A model generated the notes under the pieces. It was not told the origin of the DNA. It searched no databases and saw only the letters and a program-made list of their open reading frames with translations. DNA of 64,000 bases from Solwaraspora sp. WMMD1047 (lineage in GTDB: Bacteria > Actinomycetota > Actinomycetes > Mycobacteriales > Micromonosporaceae). The stretch covers positions 8,004,816 to 8,068,815 of the forward strand of contig NZ_JARUBL010000001.1 in assembly GCF_029626155.1 (NCBI RefSeq), written 5' to 3'. Of this stretch, positions 60,345 through 64,000 are shown one piece after another (positions within the stretch are counted from its first letter, which is position 1; the number at the start of each line of letters is the position of its first letter). The translations under genes and the position numbers were made by a program.

Positions 60345-61403
60345 CTATTCGGCGGCGTCGGGCTGCGGCGCCTCGGCGTCGGCCGGCGGCAGTGCGCCGT
60401 CTGCCTGGCTGTCCTGCGCCGGTACGCCGTCGGCGCCGGGGTTGGTGTCCTGGCCGCCCTCGGAGTCACCGTCGGGCGGCTCGGTAGCCGTGAGCTTGTA
60501 GCGCATGGGCTTGTCGCCGATCAGCTCAGCGATCCCGTTGCGCTCCAGCTTCTCCAGGGCGTTGTTGATCGCACCGGTGCTGCGGCCGGGCAGGTGGACG
60601 GCGACGCGACCGCCGGTCCAACCGATCACTCCGCCGAAGCCGGGCAGCGGCTCCTTCCGCAGCACCTTGGCGACCATGGCCTCCAGCTCGCCGGGGCGCA
60701 GCTTCGGCAGGCCGTTGGACAGGATGACCGGCTCGCCGGGCTCGCCGCGTCGAACCTGCGGCATGTCCTTGCGGCACTTACCGCAGAAGGCCGGGGTCTT
60801 CTGCCAGCAGCATTCGCAGATTTTCGGCATCTGCGTCTGGCAGCCGCGGCACAGCTTCGGCGGTTCCGCCTCGGTCTTCTTCTCGTCGCCGTCCTGGGTG
60901 GCCTCGCCGTCCGGCTCGGCCTCGGCGTCGGGCTGCCCACTGCCGTCGGGCGTGGCCTCGCCGTCGGCCGCCGCCTCGCCGTCGGGGGCGATGCCGTGAC
61001 CCTCGGCGTCGCCGGTGGTCGGTGGGTCGGTGTTGGGCTGGGGGTCCGCCGCCGGGTCGGGTGCCTCGGCCTGCGTTGCGGCGTCCGCGTCCGTGGTGTT
61101 GGTGGCGGGCGGGTTGGCGTCCGGCTCGGTGGTGGTGTTGTCGCCGCCGTCCGGTTCCGGCTGGCCAGTCTCGGTGGCGGCCGGGGTCTCGGCGAGCTGC
61201 CAGCGGGTCGGGGCGCCGTCGGCGGGGTCACCGCCGTCGTCGACCTTGACGATCAGCCCGATCTTGGCCAGGTCGTTGAGGGCCTTGTCGGTGGTCGAGC
61301 GGCTGCGGCCGGTCCGGTCGCTCAGCTCGTGCACGTTGCCGGGTCCGGCTTTGAGCGCGTCGAGCGTGAGCCTCGCGCTGGGTGAGAGTTTCTGGTTGTC
61401 CAT
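60345..61403 (-). CDS. Winged-helix and zinc-ribbon protein with acidic linker
   Basis: A 352-residue protein. Residues 1–80 are a winged helix (SPSARLTLDALKAGPGNVHELSDRTGRSRSTTDKALNDLAKIGLI). A Pro/Asp/Glu-rich linker of about 100 residues follows with repeated DGEA units. A cysteine cluster then reads LCRGCQTQMPKICECCWQKTPAFCGKC. A second winged helix is likely near GRSTGAINNALEKLERNGIAELI. Two DNA-binding domains around a zinc module suggest a regulator of the element. ATG 61403. Confidence 0.8.
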   Translation of the reverse strand: MDNQKLSPSARLTLDALKAGPGNVHELSDRTGRSRSTTDKALNDLAKIGLIVKVDDGGDPADGAPTRWQLAETPAATETGQPEPDGGDNTTTEPDANPPATNTTDADAATQAEAPDPAADPQPNTDPPTTGDAEGHGIAPDGEAAADGEATPDGSGQPDAEAEPDGEATQDGDEKKTEAEPPKLCRGCQTQMPKICECCWQKTPAFCGKCRKDMPQVRRGEPGEPVILSNGLPKLRPGELEAMVAKVLRKEPLPGFGGVIGWTGGRVAVHLPGRSTGAINNALEKLERNGIAELIGDKPMRYKLTATEPPDGDSEGGQDTNPGADGVPAQDSQADGALPPADAEAPQPDAAE

Positions 61404-61442
61404 GGGGACAATTCCCTTCTGTGGTTGGTGCGGATAGGGCAC

Positions 61443-61471
61443 AGCCCGACCCCCGGGAAGGGGGTCGGGCT
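61443..61471 (-). terminator. Hairpin between the sigma-factor gene and the winged-helix gene
   Basis: AGCCCGACCCCC (61443–61454) and GGGGGTCGGGCT (61460–61471) form a perfect 12-bp stem with loop GGGAA. It begins 18 bp after the sigma-factor stop. Lacking a T-tract, it may terminate or attenuate. Confidence 0.65.
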
Positions 61472-61489
61472 CCTCTATGGGGGCGTCCG

Positions 61490-62128
61490 CTATGGGGCGG
61501 AGGCGCCGGCCTGTGCGGTCAGCCGTTCGGCGCCCGGGGTGAACTGCTGTTGCAGGCGGCGTAGGGCGGCGCGTTCGAGCTGCCGGACCGCGTCGACGCT
61601 TCGGCCCATCGCGTGGGCAGCGGCGTCGCGGGGGTAGCCGTCGATGTGCCGCAGTTGGATCGCTCGGCGCTGGTCCGGGGTGAGCTGAGCGAGGGCGTGC
61701 ACGAACGTCATCCGCGTCACCGCCTCGGACAGCGTCGGCGCAGCCGATCCGAGCGGGTCCGACGCAGGGCCGCTCTGCTGGTCTTCGCCGACGGTGAGCA
61801 CCGCGCGCAGGTAGCGCCGGTGGGACCACCGGTGGCGGGTCACCGCCCGTGCGGCGAGCCGCAGCATGGAGCCGGTCGGGTCGTCGCCGATGAGGGTCGG
61901 CTCGGCCAGGGCGAAGCAGTAGGCGTCATGGACGAGGTCGCCGACGGCGTCGCGGTCGCGGTCGCGCATCCGTACCGCGACGTAGCGGGTGACGGCGTCC
62001 AGGGTGAGCTGGTACAGCTGCGCGAACGCGGCTCGGTCGCCTGCGCGGGCGCGGTCGACGAGAGCGGCGTCGAAGGTGGCGCGTCGGTGGCGGTTGGTCA
62101 CCGTGGGCCGGTGCAGTGGCTGGGCCAT
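61490..62128 (-). CDS. ECF-like RNA polymerase sigma factor
   Basis: A 212-residue sigma-70-like protein. Region 2 is ALVDRARAGDRAAFAQLYQLTLDAVTRYVAVRMRD with VGDLVHDAYCFALA. Region 4 is ALAQLTPDQRRAIQLRHIDGYPRDAAAHAMGRSVDAVRQLERAALRRLQQQF, including the helix-turn-helix. No anti-sigma gene is adjacent. It may drive transfer or maintenance genes. The ATG at 62128 has GGGAGG 11 bases upstream, a rather long spacing. Confidence 0.85.
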   Translation of the reverse strand: MAQPLHRPTVTNRHRRATFDAALVDRARAGDRAAFAQLYQLTLDAVTRYVAVRMRDRDRDAVGDLVHDAYCFALAEPTLIGDDPTGSMLRLAARAVTRHRWSHRRYLRAVLTVGEDQQSGPASDPLGSAAPTLSEAVTRMTFVHALAQLTPDQRRAIQLRHIDGYPRDAAAHAMGRSVDAVRQLERAALRRLQQQFTPGAERLTAQAGASAP

Positions 62129-62289
62129 GGCAGGGTTTTCCTCCCTTGCGTGGTGCGGGGAAGTCCCGGGCATGGCCGTGCGGCCATGCCCGGGGTGCGC
62201 TCGTGCGGCGCGGAGTCGGCCGGGCGATGGCCGTGGTCACCGATGTGTCGACATCGGGGCGCGTCCGAAGGGGATTGCGCCGGTGCGGG

Positions 62290-63030
62290 TCAGGCGGTCA
62301 GCGCCTGCCGTTCGGCGGTGGACAGGTCGGCCGGGGTGCGGCCCTGCCACCGGTCGGAGTCGCGCAGCGCCCACCAGCGCAGGAGCGCTCGGCAGGCGGC
62401 GGCCTCGTCGTCGGCCGGTGGCAGCGGGTAGACCAGGTGCGGGCAGGTGCTGCGGTGCTCCGGATGCGTGTACGCGGTGGCTTGCCAGCCTTCGCTGCCG
62501 AGCCAGATCTCGCCGACGATCGCGCCGTAGCTGGTCAGCCCGTGTACCTCGGCGGCGATGTGGTCGGGCACCACGAACCACGCCCCGGTGTCGTTGGTGC
62601 TGAGCGCGACCATGCCCTTGCGCGGGTCGTACGGCTGTGCCCACAGGTGCCGTGCCCGCGTCTCGCGGGTGATGGACCGGTGCCGTCGCCAGATCCCGTA
62701 CAGGGTCAACAGCGCCTGCCGTTGTGCGTCGAAGCGTTCGAGCTGCTGCATGACCCGGAAGGTGTCGACGTCCAGCGAGTGCGGGTAGACGTCGGCCAGC
62801 TCGGTGATCGTGTTGGCGTGCCGGCGGCAGGTGTCGCCGACGTGGCCGAGGACGCGGACGAGAAGTGCGGTGGTGGTGTTGAAGTCGTGTGCCTTGCGGG
62901 CTAGTTCGACGGCGACGTGCGCGATCGGGTCGCCGCTGTCGGTGGCGCCGGTGTCGTAGCGCCACAGGTGTTCGGTCAGCGCGTCGTTGGTGGCGACCGC
63001 GATAGCGGTCAGCGCGGGGTCATACGGCAC
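62290..63030 (-). CDS. Conserved mobile-element protein of unknown function
   Basis: A 246-residue soluble protein. It is mostly helical in the first half (NTTTALLVRVLGHVGDTCRRHANTITELADVY; FRVMQQLERFDAQRQALLTLYGIW), while the second half has GLTSYGAIVGEIWLGSEGWQATAYTHPEHR. No family could be named with confidence. The GTG at 63030 has a GAGGAG site. It lies in the minus-strand run of the element's conjugation-type genes. Confidence 0.7.
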   Translation of the reverse strand: MPYDPALTAIAVATNDALTEHLWRYDTGATDSGDPIAHVAVELARKAHDFNTTTALLVRVLGHVGDTCRRHANTITELADVYPHSLDVDTFRVMQQLERFDAQRQALLTLYGIWRRHRSITRETRARHLWAQPYDPRKGMVALSTNDTGAWFVVPDHIAAEVHGLTSYGAIVGEIWLGSEGWQATAYTHPEHRSTCPHLVYPLPPADDEAAACRALLRWWALRDSDRWQGRTPADLSTAERQALTA

Positions 63031-63167
63031 GGTTGGGGTCTCCTCACAGGGGTGTTCGGGCCGCCCCGCCGGGCGGGCCGACATGGGGGCCGCCCGGCAT
63101 GGGCCGGGGCGTATCGCCGCTCCATCCGCACGCCTGGTCAAGGCGCGGTGGAGGGCTCGAACGGCGA

Positions 63168-63195
63168 ACAGCCGGTCGCGAAGGCGACCGGCTGT
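63168..63195 (-). terminator. Tetraloop hairpin after the last minus-strand gene shown
   Basis: ACAGCCGGTCGC (63168–63179) and GCGACCGGCTGT (63184–63195) form a perfect 12-bp stem with loop GAAG. It begins 28 bp past the stop at 63224 on the minus strand. Confidence 0.65.
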
Positions 63196-63223
63196 CCTGA
63201 CAAGGAGTTGGTGGAGGGGATGG

Positions 63224-63940
63224 TTAGGGCTGTGCTCCGACCGTGACGGCGAGGATCTGGTGGCTGCGGCGCAGCTTGTGCAGATACGAGCCGGCTTCGG
63301 CCAGGAAGCGCAGCTTGTCGGCCAGCGACGATGAGGCGGGCTCCAGGAGCCGTCCGTCGTCGGTGACGACCGCGTCTCCGGTGATGGCCTGCTGCCAGTG
63401 CACGACCGTGTAGGTCGCTTCTCCCGCCTGGTAGGCGTCCAGTTCGTACGGGTCGAGTTCGACCGTGGACATCGGGTGGGAGTTGTAGGACAGCATCGCC
63501 AGCACGCGGGGCTGTTCCTCGAACCGCCGGCGGGCCTCCTCCACGGTGACCTTGGTGGGGTTGGCCTTGTGCTGGGCGAGGTAATCGCCCCAGGGCTTGG
63601 CGACCGGAAGGTTGCGGACCACCTGAGCCCAGGTGCGCCACCGGTAGACGGCAGCCGTGTTGGCTCGGGTGACCGCGGCGGTCAGGTCGAGGCGGCTCTT
63701 GCGGCCACCGGCGGCCCAGACGACCGCGCCGAAGCGGCGGGTCACCTGCACCAGGTGGCGAGCCGACCACTGGCTGAACCAGCCGATGAAGCGGGGCCGG
63801 CGGACCGGGAACATGGTGCGTGGCGTGCCAGCCGGCAGCTTGTGCCAGTCCAGGATCTCCGAGGCGGAGAACCAGTCGATGGGCTTGTCGGCGGGCATGC
63901 AGACGATGACGGTACGAGCGGTGCTGGTGTTGGTGGACAC
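63224..63940 (-). CDS. Conserved mobile-element protein of unknown function
   Basis: A 238-residue protein. It contains PIDWFSASEILDWHKLPAGTPRTMF, FIGWFSQWSARHLVQVTRRFGAVVWAAGGRKSRLDL and a late helical end (SLADKLRFLAEAGSYLHKLRRSHQIL). No family recognised. The GTG at 63940 has an AAGGGAG site at good spacing. The remaining bases to 64000 hold only its upstream region. Confidence 0.7.
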   Translation of the reverse strand: MSTNTSTARTVIVCMPADKPIDWFSASEILDWHKLPAGTPRTMFPVRRPRFIGWFSQWSARHLVQVTRRFGAVVWAAGGRKSRLDLTAAVTRANTAAVYRWRTWAQVVRNLPVAKPWGDYLAQHKANPTKVTVEEARRRFEEQPRVLAMLSYNSHPMSTVELDPYELDAYQAGEATYTVVHWQQAITGDAVVTDDGRLLEPASSSLADKLRFLAEAGSYLHKLRRSHQILAVTVGAQP

Positions 63941-64000
63941 GGCAGGGTGCTCCCTTCGCAAGGGTCTTGCGGGCAGGTGGAGGCGCACCAGTGCCGTCGC

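Overview
The window is high-GC actinobacterial DNA, most likely from the Micromonosporaceae. The evidence is the ssb–rpsR–rplI–(long hypothetical)–dnaB order, many GTG starts, strong G/C third positions and a full molybdenum-cofactor gene set. No rRNA or tRNA gene was recognised.

Left half, about 1–32.1 kb, is ordinary chromosome. It opens with the 3' end of ssb, then rpsR and rplI closed by a strong terminator. A divergent 897-residue low-complexity membrane protein follows, then dnaB, which carries a 427-residue homing-endonuclease intein. After that come a zf-TFIIB protein, a phosphoribosyltransferase, a tandem pair of crcB/fluC fluoride channels, a GT87-like membrane protein and a GGDEF–EAL protein. 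The cofactor genes are in two clusters: moaC–mog–moeA–moaE at 14–17 kb and moaA–moaD at 29–30 kb. Between them lie a second GT87-like protein, DoxX, GNAT, an AAA ATPase, two LppU-like paralogues, a PHP–UvrD fusion and a metallophosphoesterase. A fructosamine-kinase-like protein and a second GNAT close the half. Several gene ends here carry short tandem repeats (35, 16 and 47 bp units).

Right half, about 32.1–64 kb, is an integrated mobile element that continues past the window. It starts with a large serine recombinase whose 3' end runs into the host GNAT gene. Two small overlapping ORFs lie upstream of the recombinase. Its cargo includes a TPR / CHAT-protease–STAND / TPR cluster whose two TPR genes share about 540 bp of apparently identical sequence. 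Next are an Hsp70-like membrane protein divergent from a LysM–BTAD protein, and a degenerate 1.5 kb stretch. Then comes a two-gene unit: a small membrane protein with two copies of a 'GRDATVVGRD' motif, overlapping a STAND–TPR ATPase that carries one related motif at its N-terminus. This unit resembles NLR/effector pairs with amyloid-type signalling motifs and is the best candidate for an unusual system here.

An intact ISL3-type element with an 8-bp target duplication follows. A TetR/FAD-monooxygenase cassette is flanked by 79-bp direct repeats. A divergent MFS/MarR pair has a palindrome centred between its start codons. From 58.5 kb on, the genes look like part of an actinobacterial conjugative element: a lytic transglycosylase–M23 protein, a winged-helix/zinc-ribbon protein, an ECF-like sigma factor and two conserved element proteins, all on the minus strand.
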